A stretch of 64,000 nt of DNA from Calothrix sp. MO_167.B12 (GTDB taxonomy: Bacteria > Cyanobacteriota > Cyanobacteriia > Cyanobacteriales > Nostocaceae): the NCBI GenBank assembly GCA_030066045.1, contig JASJCJ010000006.1, positions 1 to 64,000 on the forward strand. The letters are read 5' to 3'. Within the stretch, counting starts at the first letter, position 1; the number at the start of each line of letters is the position of its first letter. The translations under genes were made by a program, and so were the position numbers. The notes below the pieces were generated by a model. That model saw nothing but the letters and a program-made list of their open reading frames with translations, made no database searches and was not told where the DNA came from. This document shows positions 48,494 to 57,243 of this stretch, one piece after another.

Positions 48494-49027
48494 AATTCAG
48501 GACTTACACACGGATAACGTAATTACAGTCATTGCGACGCAAGGAAGCAACCCCAAACATCTGACTTCTGGTAACAAGTGCGTAAGTGGGAGCCGGAAAG
48601 CTCCCTTGATATCTGATGCGGGCTTTCCGGCCCACACTACAATATTTTAATATTTGGGATGCTCCCTGGGTAATATAGCCCTACGGTTTTAGGCTAGGAC
48701 ATATTTTAAACCTCATTCATCTTGAAAACTGGAGTTTTCCGTTCAAGGGGAATATCAAAAAATCAATTATCCTGTAGGGAACATCCACAATATTCTTTCA
48801 TAGGTTGTAATACCAATTCAAATCATGTTTGCGACACATAAATTAAATTACTCGTAGGGGTTTAGCACTGCTAAACCCCTACTGCTAAACTGCTAAACCC
48901 CTACCCATCTGTCGCATTCTTTTTTCAAATTGGTATAAGTTGACTGATGCCGGGAAGGGAGTAAGAAAATGTCCTAACATGATTTGGTACTGCTATATAA
49001 TTTACGGTTAAACACTTATAATTAAAT

Positions 49028-49128
49028 GTAGGTTGGGTAGAACGAAGTGTAGACCCGAAGGGGCTTCGGTGCAGGGTAACCCAACAAAAGTTTGATTGTG
49101 TTGGGTTTCGTCCCTTAACCCAACCTAC
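49028..49128. repeat. gtaggttgggt...acccaacctac element
   Basis: Terminal inverted repeats shared with 37926-38000. Confidence 0.75.
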
Positions 49129-49387
49129 GACTCGCTACCCTATACTTTTGAAAAATTGGGATTATAAATTTGCATTTTATGATAGGATAAGAATACATCA
49201 ACCATTTTGTATAAAAATATTGAGTGATGTAATAAAACTAAATATTTAAATACGAACATTTATATTTTGACTGAAACAGTCAAAACCCTAATTTTCAAAA
49301 ATAAAAAATTGCGCGACCCGCGAAAGAAGGGAAAAGTAAAGAAGTGTAAAGGGCAAAAGGGCTAGAGGGTAAAGGGAAAGGGAGTTC

Positions 49388-51253
49388 TCAAAGAGAGAAG
49401 AGGACAACCCGAAAACCGAAGCCGATGAAGTAACGAGTGCCTGGATTGTCCCTACCCCGATTAGCACTGCGACAGTTCCACGAGTAGTTGTACCAGGAGC
49501 CACCACGCAGCAACCGGCGAGAACGATTCTCATTATCAATCCAGGCACTTCCATCATTTGGTGCGCCATTATAATTATCATGCCAAGTATCTTGACACCA
49601 TTCCCACACATTCCCATGCATATCGTATAAACCAAAGGCGTTGGGTGGAAATGTTCCTACATTTGTGGTTTGTTCCCTGTATTTCCCTTTGGGTGCAGAA
49701 CCATATGGAAAATTCCCGTCATAGTTAACTAAATCAGGAGTAATAGTCTCACCAAAGTAGAATGGTGTGCTAGTTCCAGCACGACAGGCATATTCCCATT
49801 CTGCCTCACTGGGCAATCTGTAAGTGCGTTCCGTCTTTTGACTCAGCTGTTTACAAAATTCTACCACATTATTCCAAGATACGTTTTCTACAGGTCGCTT
49901 TTCCCCTTTGAATCGGGAAGGGTTTTTACCCATAATTGCTTGATACTGGGCTTGGGTAACTTCATACCTCCCCATGTAGAAGGGTTTAACAGTAACCCTA
50001 TACTGAGGACTTTCATCATTATCTCGCTCTTTTTCCCCTAGTGGGGAACCCATCATGAAACTTCCCCCTGGTATCTGCACCATCTCCAAGGTAATACCAT
50101 TACCCAAATCCTCTGTGAAATATTTTGCTTTTAGATTGCGACGGTTAGTGATACTTCCCTGGTTATTGACAGTGACGGTTTCAAAGTCAAATGTTTTCAG
50201 GGATAAACCGGGTGTTGGTGACAAAGCTGGTTTCTGCTTGGTGGTTGGAGTGACAATGGGGGATGCAGTTTGAGTTGGGGAAGGAGTTGTGATTGATGTA
50301 GAGTTACCATCAGAAAATGCTTGTAATATCTCCCTACCAAAAACCGCTACAGCAAAACTCCCTCCCATTAACCCTGCTGTTTGCAGAATGCGGCGACGGC
50401 TCCAATCTGTTGGTTGTGGCGGTGGTTGTGGCGGTGGTTGTGGCTGAGGTTTTGGTGGAGGGGGTGTAAGCGCTTGTAGTGCTTCCTTGGCTGAAGAGTA
50501 ACGCAAACTATGGTGACGGCGTACCATTGTAGTTAGTACTTTAACAAGATGTTCGCTTATCTGAACTTTGTCTTGCCAAACTATTTCCCCTGTTTGGGGA
50601 TCTTCTTCTAAATTACTAGGTAAAGTACCAACCAAAGCTTGAATTCCAGTCATCCCCAAAGCATAGATATCACTAGCTAAACGAGGTTTACCCATTCCTT
50701 GTTCCGTAGGCATATAACCAGGAGTACCAATGGAAATACTAGAAGCCATTTCCCCTTGAGAATTTATCATCAGGGAGGCTATTTCTTTCACTGCCCCAAA
50801 GTCTATCAGGAAAATCTTACCATCCTGCCGTCGCCGCATGAGATTTTGAGGTTTGATATCTCGGTGAATTACTCCCTGCTTGTGAACAAAGGATAATACT
50901 TCCAAGACTTCTTCTAGCAACCTAGTAACATAACCTTCACTCAGCCGCTTCCCTGGCTGCATCTCTTTACTTAAATCTTGCCCTTCAATAAATTCCTGGA
51001 CAATGTAGAGATTATCATGTTCTCGAAAATGTGCGAGTAGTTGGGGTACTTGAGAATGTTTACCCAATCTTTCCAGTATTGCGGCTTCTTTCTCAAAAAA
51101 TTCGACAATCCGGGGATGGGTGTGATTAGGGCGCAGCTGCTTAACTACACATATTGGCTGACTGGGTTGCATGGTATCCTTGGCCAAGTAGGTGATGGCA
51201 AAACCACCTCCCCCCAATTGGCGAATAATTTCATAACGTCCAGCCAGCATCAT
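49388..51253 (-). CDS. Ser/Thr kinase fused to formylglycine-generating-enzyme-like (FGE-sulfatase/C-lectin fold) domain
   Basis: Kinase YEIIRQLGGGGFAITYLAKD, HRDIKPQNLM, DFGAVKEI; C-terminal MVQIPGGSFMMGSP...GNVWEWCQD...LLRGGSWYNYSWNCRSANRG...GFGFRVV. Confidence 0.94.
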   Translation of the reverse strand: MMLAGRYEIIRQLGGGGFAITYLAKDTMQPSQPICVVKQLRPNHTHPRIVEFFEKEAAILERLGKHSQVPQLLAHFREHDNLYIVQEFIEGQDLSKEMQPGKRLSEGYVTRLLEEVLEVLSFVHKQGVIHRDIKPQNLMRRRQDGKIFLIDFGAVKEIASLMINSQGEMASSISIGTPGYMPTEQGMGKPRLASDIYALGMTGIQALVGTLPSNLEEDPQTGEIVWQDKVQISEHLVKVLTTMVRRHHSLRYSSAKEALQALTPPPPKPQPQPPPQPPPQPTDWSRRRILQTAGLMGGSFAVAVFGREILQAFSDGNSTSITTPSPTQTASPIVTPTTKQKPALSPTPGLSLKTFDFETVTVNNQGSITNRRNLKAKYFTEDLGNGITLEMVQIPGGSFMMGSPLGEKERDNDESPQYRVTVKPFYMGRYEVTQAQYQAIMGKNPSRFKGEKRPVENVSWNNVVEFCKQLSQKTERTYRLPSEAEWEYACRAGTSTPFYFGETITPDLVNYDGNFPYGSAPKGKYREQTTNVGTFPPNAFGLYDMHGNVWEWCQDTWHDNYNGAPNDGSAWIDNENRSRRLLRGGSWYNYSWNCRSANRGRDNPGTRYFIGFGFRVVLFSL

Positions 51254-51611
51254 TAGTTATCAGTTATCAGGTATCAGGTATCAGTTATCAAGGCTATTTT
51301 GAGTATAATTGCTGCTATTTGGGGATGACAAGGAAATTGTGGGGAGCAAGGTGCAGTAGGGTGGGCATTTTTGTATCACTCTAGTATCAAGGTTCTGCCT
51401 TGAAAGAGGGTGATGTTGGCGTAGCCTGCCCTCTGGGCTTCAAAAATTTTTCAAGGCAAAATTAATGTGGTGGAGTATTAGTGGTGTGTCTCATTAATTT
51501 TGCTGTGTTACCTAACTTTTAGACTTCTCCTCTCCTTCTTTTCCTTCGCGCTCTTTGCGCCTTTGCGGTTCTTCCCTCTACCCCTCAGAATTAATGCGAT
51601 AGACCATTAGT

Positions 51612-51786
51612 GGTTCACCATATTAGTTATAAGGGGTAAAACAATTGTAGTCGGAGCGTCTCGCTCCCTGCTGTAAGAAGGAAGCCGCTCTCTGCTGTAA
51701 GAAGGAAGCGGGCAAGACTTCGGCGTGAGCTCAGTCGAACGCTGCCCGCACTACAATAAACTATCAAAATTAATGTGGTGGAGTAC
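51612..51786. mobile_element. Short MITE-like dispersed repeat, copy B, with nested 25-nt insertion
   Basis: Reverse-complement homologue of 31799-31915; 51718-51742 is extra relative to copy A. Confidence 0.6.
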
Positions 51787-51888
51787 TAATGATCCTGCCA
51801 ACGAATGAAACTAACACCTACATTCTTGCTTGGCTAAAATACCTGCTATATACAAGGGTTATCAAATGTGCAAATTAACAGACACCTA

Positions 51889-52878
51889 TTAACCATTGGT
51901 GTTTCCTTGAGTGGTATTACCACCAGTACTTCTATTAGTACCTCCACCAGTACTTCTATTAGTACCTCCACTAGTACGCCCAGAACGTTTTAACCTGTCC
52001 ATTGCCTTATCTAAACTTAATTTCATGCGCTTAAAAGCTTTAGCCAAACTACCAATTTCATCATTAGATAATTGCTCAAAATCAACGTCCATATGACCCA
52101 TACTTACTTCCTCAGCTACGTGGGTAATTTGTTTTAAAGGTACAACTACTTGTCGATTCAGAAAGATATTAATTAACAAAATGACGGCAACAAATACTAT
52201 GGAGACGATACCAATAATTAGAAAAGAAGATTGGTTTGCTCTTTGAATGACTTTACTGGCTGGTACGGAAATAATTTGAGCACCTACAATTTCATCTAAT
52301 TTCCAATTAAATCCACCACTGGAACCATAGCGTTCAATCATGCTTTGAGGCGCTCTCTCTGGGGTGCTGTGGCAATCTAAACATTTTGGTTCTGTGACTG
52401 CCAAGGGACGAGCTATATAGAAAATATCTCCTCCAGGCAGGGAACGAAAGCCTTTTAATTCTTTTAAGTTTTTTTTGTTACGGAAGCGTTCAACAATTTT
52501 CGTTTCAAATTCATCAGCCTTATCTCGTAAATTAGTCGGATTGAGGGTTGCTTCTTTATAAAAGAAATCCCGATAATCTGATTTTTTACGTAATACTTCA
52601 AATACCTCCCGTGCGGAATAAGCAGGTATGGTTTGAGGTAAAAAAGTAGTGTCTAATTTATCTTCCAATTCTGGAGTTATCTGGGCACTAGTGTAATGAC
52701 GAACAGATTTCATGGTTTCCATCAATACCTGAGCTGTAGAAGAAATTTCTTCTTTAGCATTGTTTGTCATTACTGCCGAAAGAGTAAATCCACTCAAACA
52801 CAAGCCTACTACCAGAATTATGGCTAAGAGAATAGTTACTTTTTGTCTCAAATGTAAGTTTTTTAACATAATTACCAA
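51889..52878 (-). CDS. DUF3365 (Tll0287-like) heme-binding sensor with HAMP domain
   Basis: Two TM helices, CLDCHSTPERAP (CxxCH), HAMP VVPLKQITHVAEEVSMGHMDVDF; ends in SGGTNRSTGGGTNRSTGG repeats. Confidence 0.9.
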   Translation of the reverse strand: MVIMLKNLHLRQKVTILLAIILVVGLCLSGFTLSAVMTNNAKEEISSTAQVLMETMKSVRHYTSAQITPELEDKLDTTFLPQTIPAYSAREVFEVLRKKSDYRDFFYKEATLNPTNLRDKADEFETKIVERFRNKKNLKELKGFRSLPGGDIFYIARPLAVTEPKCLDCHSTPERAPQSMIERYGSSGGFNWKLDEIVGAQIISVPASKVIQRANQSSFLIIGIVSIVFVAVILLINIFLNRQVVVPLKQITHVAEEVSMGHMDVDFEQLSNDEIGSLAKAFKRMKLSLDKAMDRLKRSGRTSGGTNRSTGGGTNRSTGGNTTQGNTNG

Positions 52879-53189
52879 TATCCAAAAATTATTACAATAA
52901 AATGATTATTTCCATGAATTTACAATAGCTTTTGATTGCATTTAAACTAATATTAAATCTGAATATAAATTGGATACTTAGAGCATCATTAAATTCACAA
53001 CTATAGTTGGCTTTTGACTTCTGCAAAGCGGTTGACAGTGGCTATAGATCAAAATATTCTCAACAATCAACATAATTTTTATCTTGATCTATAGAGTAAC
53101 CTTTTGCATAATTTATTATTACCACCTTTGGGTGCGATCGCAATATATTTATGGTAATTTTAAACTATTCTTCAAAGTTATTCATGATA

Positions 53190-54119
53190 TTACTTGGAAT
53201 CAGGATTAGTGTCAGGATTTCGCTTGAGTTTTTTCATGGCGATCGCTAAACTCAATTGCATCCGTTTAAAAGCTTGAGCCAGATTACCAATTTCATCATT
53301 AGATGGTGGCTCAAAATCAAGGTCTAAATGTCCTGTACTGACTTCGTCAGCTATACGAGTAAGACGTTTTAATGGTGTGATAATTTGGCGTTTCAAAAAT
53401 AAATTGACTAAGACAATAATAGTAATAAAAACAATAAATACAATTAACAAAATAATTACAATGGATTGCCGAGCTTTAAAGAATACCCGTTTGGCTGGTA
53501 GGGAAATTATTTGCGCCCCGATGATTTCATTAAATTTCCATCCAAACCCATTATTTTTACCATAAATATCAATCATAGTTTTGGGAGCAACCTCAGGGGT
53601 ACTATGGCATTTCAGACAGGCACGTTGAGTTACGACTAAAGGACGAGCTATATAGAAAATGTCTTCACCCGTGAGAGAACGAAATCCACTCACCTCTTTT
53701 AATTCTGTATTTGCTCGGAAGTTATTAACTATTTTTGTTTCAAAACTATCTGCCTTATCCCGAAGATTTGTAGGGTTTAAGGTCGCTTCTTTATAAAAAT
53801 AATCATTATATTCAGGTTGTTTGCGTAAAATTTCAAATACTTCTCTTGCTGAGTAAGCAGAAATACTTTGTGGTAAAAATTTCGTTTCTAGCTTACTTGA
53901 TAATTCCGGAGTAATTTGAGAAACGCTATAAACCCTGACAGAACTAATAGTATCAATCAAGGTCAAAGCTTTGGCAGCAATTTCTCTTTCAGCATTTTTC
54001 ATGAGGACAGAAGAGAGAATCCATCCACTTACACTCAATGCAAATGCTAGAATTAGCAATAGCATGATTATAAACTTTTTCTTCAAATCAAAATTGTTCA
54101 ACATCTTTTTATCATCCAT
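53190..54119 (-). CDS. DUF3365 (Tll0287-like) heme-binding sensor with HAMP domain, paralogue
   Basis: CLKCHSTPEVAP, HAMP ITPLKRLTRIADEVSTGHLDLDFEPPSNDEIGNLAQAFKRMQLSL; same architecture as neighbour. Confidence 0.9.
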   Translation of the reverse strand: MDDKKMLNNFDLKKKFIIMLLLILAFALSVSGWILSSVLMKNAEREIAAKALTLIDTISSVRVYSVSQITPELSSKLETKFLPQSISAYSAREVFEILRKQPEYNDYFYKEATLNPTNLRDKADSFETKIVNNFRANTELKEVSGFRSLTGEDIFYIARPLVVTQRACLKCHSTPEVAPKTMIDIYGKNNGFGWKFNEIIGAQIISLPAKRVFFKARQSIVIILLIVFIVFITIIVLVNLFLKRQIITPLKRLTRIADEVSTGHLDLDFEPPSNDEIGNLAQAFKRMQLSLAIAMKKLKRNPDTNPDSK

Positions 54120-54504
54120 ATAAAAGTTAGGCTTATATTTTATTGTTAGGAACTTAATTGAATATAAAAGCTTTATATTAATTTTTATTTTACAATAATA
54201 TACATAAGTACAAAATCAACCGATATAATTCCGGAATATCAAAAAGGTTTTGTTAATCTGGAATTTAAATCCTGACAAATGATATAATCTGTGTAAAATT
54301 ATGTAATTATCTATAAAATATTGATAACTTGGGAAATCAAAGCGATGGGGCATAGTAGAATTCATCAAGGTTAAGAAATATTACATGATTGAAATACACA
54401 GAAGATAAATAATCAGCTCTCTACCTCTGTCTTTTGTTATGGCTGTGTCATTTTAGTTATCAGTTAGCCTCCTGGGGAGGAGCTGCGCTAACAGTTATCA
54501 GTTT

Positions 54505-54602
54505 CCCCATCGATGAGTCGAGGGGCTAATGAAACGATAGATTCATGTTTCCTCTCCACGGATAAATCTGGAGGCTTGATGAGAGTCTATTTTTTGGTCA
54601 AA
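54505..54602. repeat. Dispersed repeat, uninterrupted copy
   Basis: Shares cccatcgatgartcgaggggctaatga, tctccacggat and ttttttggtcaa with the reverse complement of 45222-45340. Confidence 0.6.
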
Positions 54603-54632
54603 ATAAATAACAATAGTTGGTAATCATCAATA

Positions 54633-56474
54633 ATGCTTTGGAATCCGGGACAGATACTGTTTGGGGGTCGTTACACTATTGAAAGAAAGCTAGGTGAAGG
54701 TGGAATTGGTATTACCTATCTCGCCAAAAATCAGCATGGACAGCTGCGGGTGATCAAAACCCTCAAAGAAGAAATTTTCAATCACCCGGTGTGGAAACCA
54801 CATCGAGATAAACTCAAGCAAGACTTCCGGAATGAAGGCGTGAGGTTAGCGGTATGTCGCCATCCTCATATAGTACAAATCGAAAATATCTTCGATGAAG
54901 ATAATATACCTTGTATTGTCATGGAGTATATCGAAGGTGAAGATTTAGGCAATTATTTGCTGCGGCAAAAAAAGCTACCCCAAAGGGAAGCTTTATTGTA
55001 CATAAAACAAATTGCTGAAGCGGTGGCAGTAATTCACCGTAAAGGCTTGCTACATCGAGATATTAAACCTCGGAACATTATGCTCCGTAGTGGTAAGCAA
55101 GAAGCAGTGTTGATTGATTTTGGCATTGCCAGAGAATTTATCCCCAATGTAGTCCAAAAACATACCGTATATCGTACCCCTGGTTTCGCACCTCCAGAAC
55201 AGTATCAAGTGCAAGCAGCACGGGGAGAATATATTGATGTGTATGGCTTAGCTGCTACTTTGTATAGTTTGCTGACAGGAGTTGTCCCTACTGCCGCAGA
55301 AAACAGACGCTACTATGCCCTACAGGAACCAAAGCAACTTAATCCTGATATCAGCGATAAGGTGAATTGGGCAATTATGTGCGGTATGGCGCTAGAGCCA
55401 GAAAATCGCCCCCAGTCAATGGAAGAGTGGTTAAATTTATTGGAGTCTGATGTTGGAGAAGACTATACTTCCATTCCTTCCACCCTGATTGGGCAAACAC
55501 CCCCTACACTAGTAGGTAGCACTGCTCCCCAATCTTCACCACCGATTATCGCCACGACAAACTACTGGCAATGTGTACATACCTTAAAGGGTCATGCAAG
55601 TATGGTTCACTGTGTTGCCATTAGTCCAGATGGGCAAATTTTTGCTAGTGGTAGTAGTGATAATACTGTTAAACTTTGGCAGTTAAGGAATAGAAAATTA
55701 CTACGTAAATTAGGTGGTTGGTTTGCTGGTCATTCTAGCATGGTTCATGGTTTAGCTTTTAGTCCAGATGGAGAAATTCTTGCTAGTGCCAGTTGGGATG
55801 AAACCATTAAACTGTGGTTGGTAAGTTCGGGAAAAGAAATTCGTACTCTCAAGGGTCATAGTAATGGTGTGAATGCTGTTAATTTTAGTCCAGATGGAAA
55901 GACCCTTGCTAGTGCCAGTGGCGACTGTAATATTATATTATGGCTAGTTAGTTCTGGTAGAACTTTACGTACCCTTACAGGGCATTCTGACTCGGTTTGG
56001 TCCATTGTTTTTAGTGCTGATGGAGAGTTGCTGGCGAGTGGCAGTAGTGATTACACCATTAAACTTTGGTTAGTGAAAACGGGTAGGGAGATTGCTACTT
56101 TTGTCGGACATTCATTTTTTGTCAATGCTGTGGCTTTTAGCCCCAATGGAGAAACTTTGGCTAGTGGAAGTAGCGATTACACCGTTAAACTTTGGCAGGT
56201 GAAAACTGGTAGAGAACTTTACACTTTAACTGGTCATTCCGAGTCTATTTGGTCAGTTGCTTTTAGTCCAGATGGGGAATTGCTAGCTAGTGCTAGTTGG
56301 GATGGAACCATAAAAATTTGGCAGGTGAAAACTGCTAGAGAAATGGCCACCCTCAGGGGACATACTAATTATGTAAGAGCGATCGCTTTTAGTCCAGATG
56401 GGCAAACTTTAGTTAGCGGTAGCGATGATGACACAATCAAAATTTGGCAACGAATTTATAGTGCTACGCCCTAG
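54633..56474 (+). CDS. Ser/Thr protein kinase with seven WD40 repeats
   Basis: YTIERKLGEGGIGITYLAKN, HRDIKPRNIML, DFGIARE; seven GHxx...DxTIKLW repeats. Confidence 0.95.
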   Translation: MLWNPGQILFGGRYTIERKLGEGGIGITYLAKNQHGQLRVIKTLKEEIFNHPVWKPHRDKLKQDFRNEGVRLAVCRHPHIVQIENIFDEDNIPCIVMEYIEGEDLGNYLLRQKKLPQREALLYIKQIAEAVAVIHRKGLLHRDIKPRNIMLRSGKQEAVLIDFGIAREFIPNVVQKHTVYRTPGFAPPEQYQVQAARGEYIDVYGLAATLYSLLTGVVPTAAENRRYYALQEPKQLNPDISDKVNWAIMCGMALEPENRPQSMEEWLNLLESDVGEDYTSIPSTLIGQTPPTLVGSTAPQSSPPIIATTNYWQCVHTLKGHASMVHCVAISPDGQIFASGSSDNTVKLWQLRNRKLLRKLGGWFAGHSSMVHGLAFSPDGEILASASWDETIKLWLVSSGKEIRTLKGHSNGVNAVNFSPDGKTLASASGDCNIILWLVSSGRTLRTLTGHSDSVWSIVFSADGELLASGSSDYTIKLWLVKTGREIATFVGHSFFVNAVAFSPNGETLASGSSDYTVKLWQVKTGRELYTLTGHSESIWSVAFSPDGELLASASWDGTIKIWQVKTAREMATLRGHTNYVRAIAFSPDGQTLVSGSDDDTIKIWQRIYSATP

Positions 56475-56612
56475 GGAACAGGGAATAAGGAACGGGGAAT
56501 GGGGAACGGAGAACAGCGAATAGCATACCAAGAAGCATCTGCTATTGAACGAGACAAAGCACGTTTAGCACTTTGTCCATTTGATAGAAACCTCCCTTTC
56601 ACTTCATCATAT

Positions 56613-56830
56613 TTAGGCTTGCTGAAAAAGTCTTTGGGTGAGGGTAGGCAACAGGCAACAGGCAACAGGCAACAGTTTCATCCCTGATTTTTTCTATTCT
56701 TTTTACCAAAAAAAATGAGCAATGCAAGGTTTTTAAATCTCAAACCCCTATTTCCTTGCACTTATGACCCAATAAAATAGCCTCAAAGCATTGACACATC
56801 AATATTTTTCAGTTATTCAGCAAACCCTAT
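56613..56830. mobile_element. MITE-like element, copy 2
   Basis: TIRs ttaggcttgctgaaaaagtc / agttattcagcaaaccctat; homologous to 46333-46550, carries a caacagg tandem repeat. Confidence 0.55.
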
Positions 56831-57243
56831 TTAGGCTTGCAACGTTTCTAGCCACATATCTTGCACCTTCTCAATAAGAGTAAGGTGGGCAGTGCCCACC
56901 CTACGCTAAATCAAGGATTTCAGGCTCTAATTTTCTCAATAATCTTGTGGTGCAAGTATTTGTAGGGTGTGTTATGACGCTAGTCTAACGCACCGAAACC
57001 CTTATATAATGGTGCGTTGCGCTTCGCGACAACACACCCTACGTATATTTCAAAAATCAATTAGGATTCCTATATTAGAAAATACATTGAGGAGCAACGG
57101 CATCATGATACTACTTGATGCCCCGGCAATTAAAATTGCCGTTGGCACTACATCTCCTGCTTAAAGGACGTATGTGGGTTCCGTCCTCACCCACATACTC
57201 AGGAGTTTTGTGCCTATCGTCTTACTTGATAATTTGCGGATGT

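Noticed and set aside
49288-49635. 115-aa minus-strand ORF overlapping the kinase-FGE gene end
   Set aside because: Alternative frame of a well-supported domain; composition is low-complexity Met/Gly-rich then Leu/Ser-rich.
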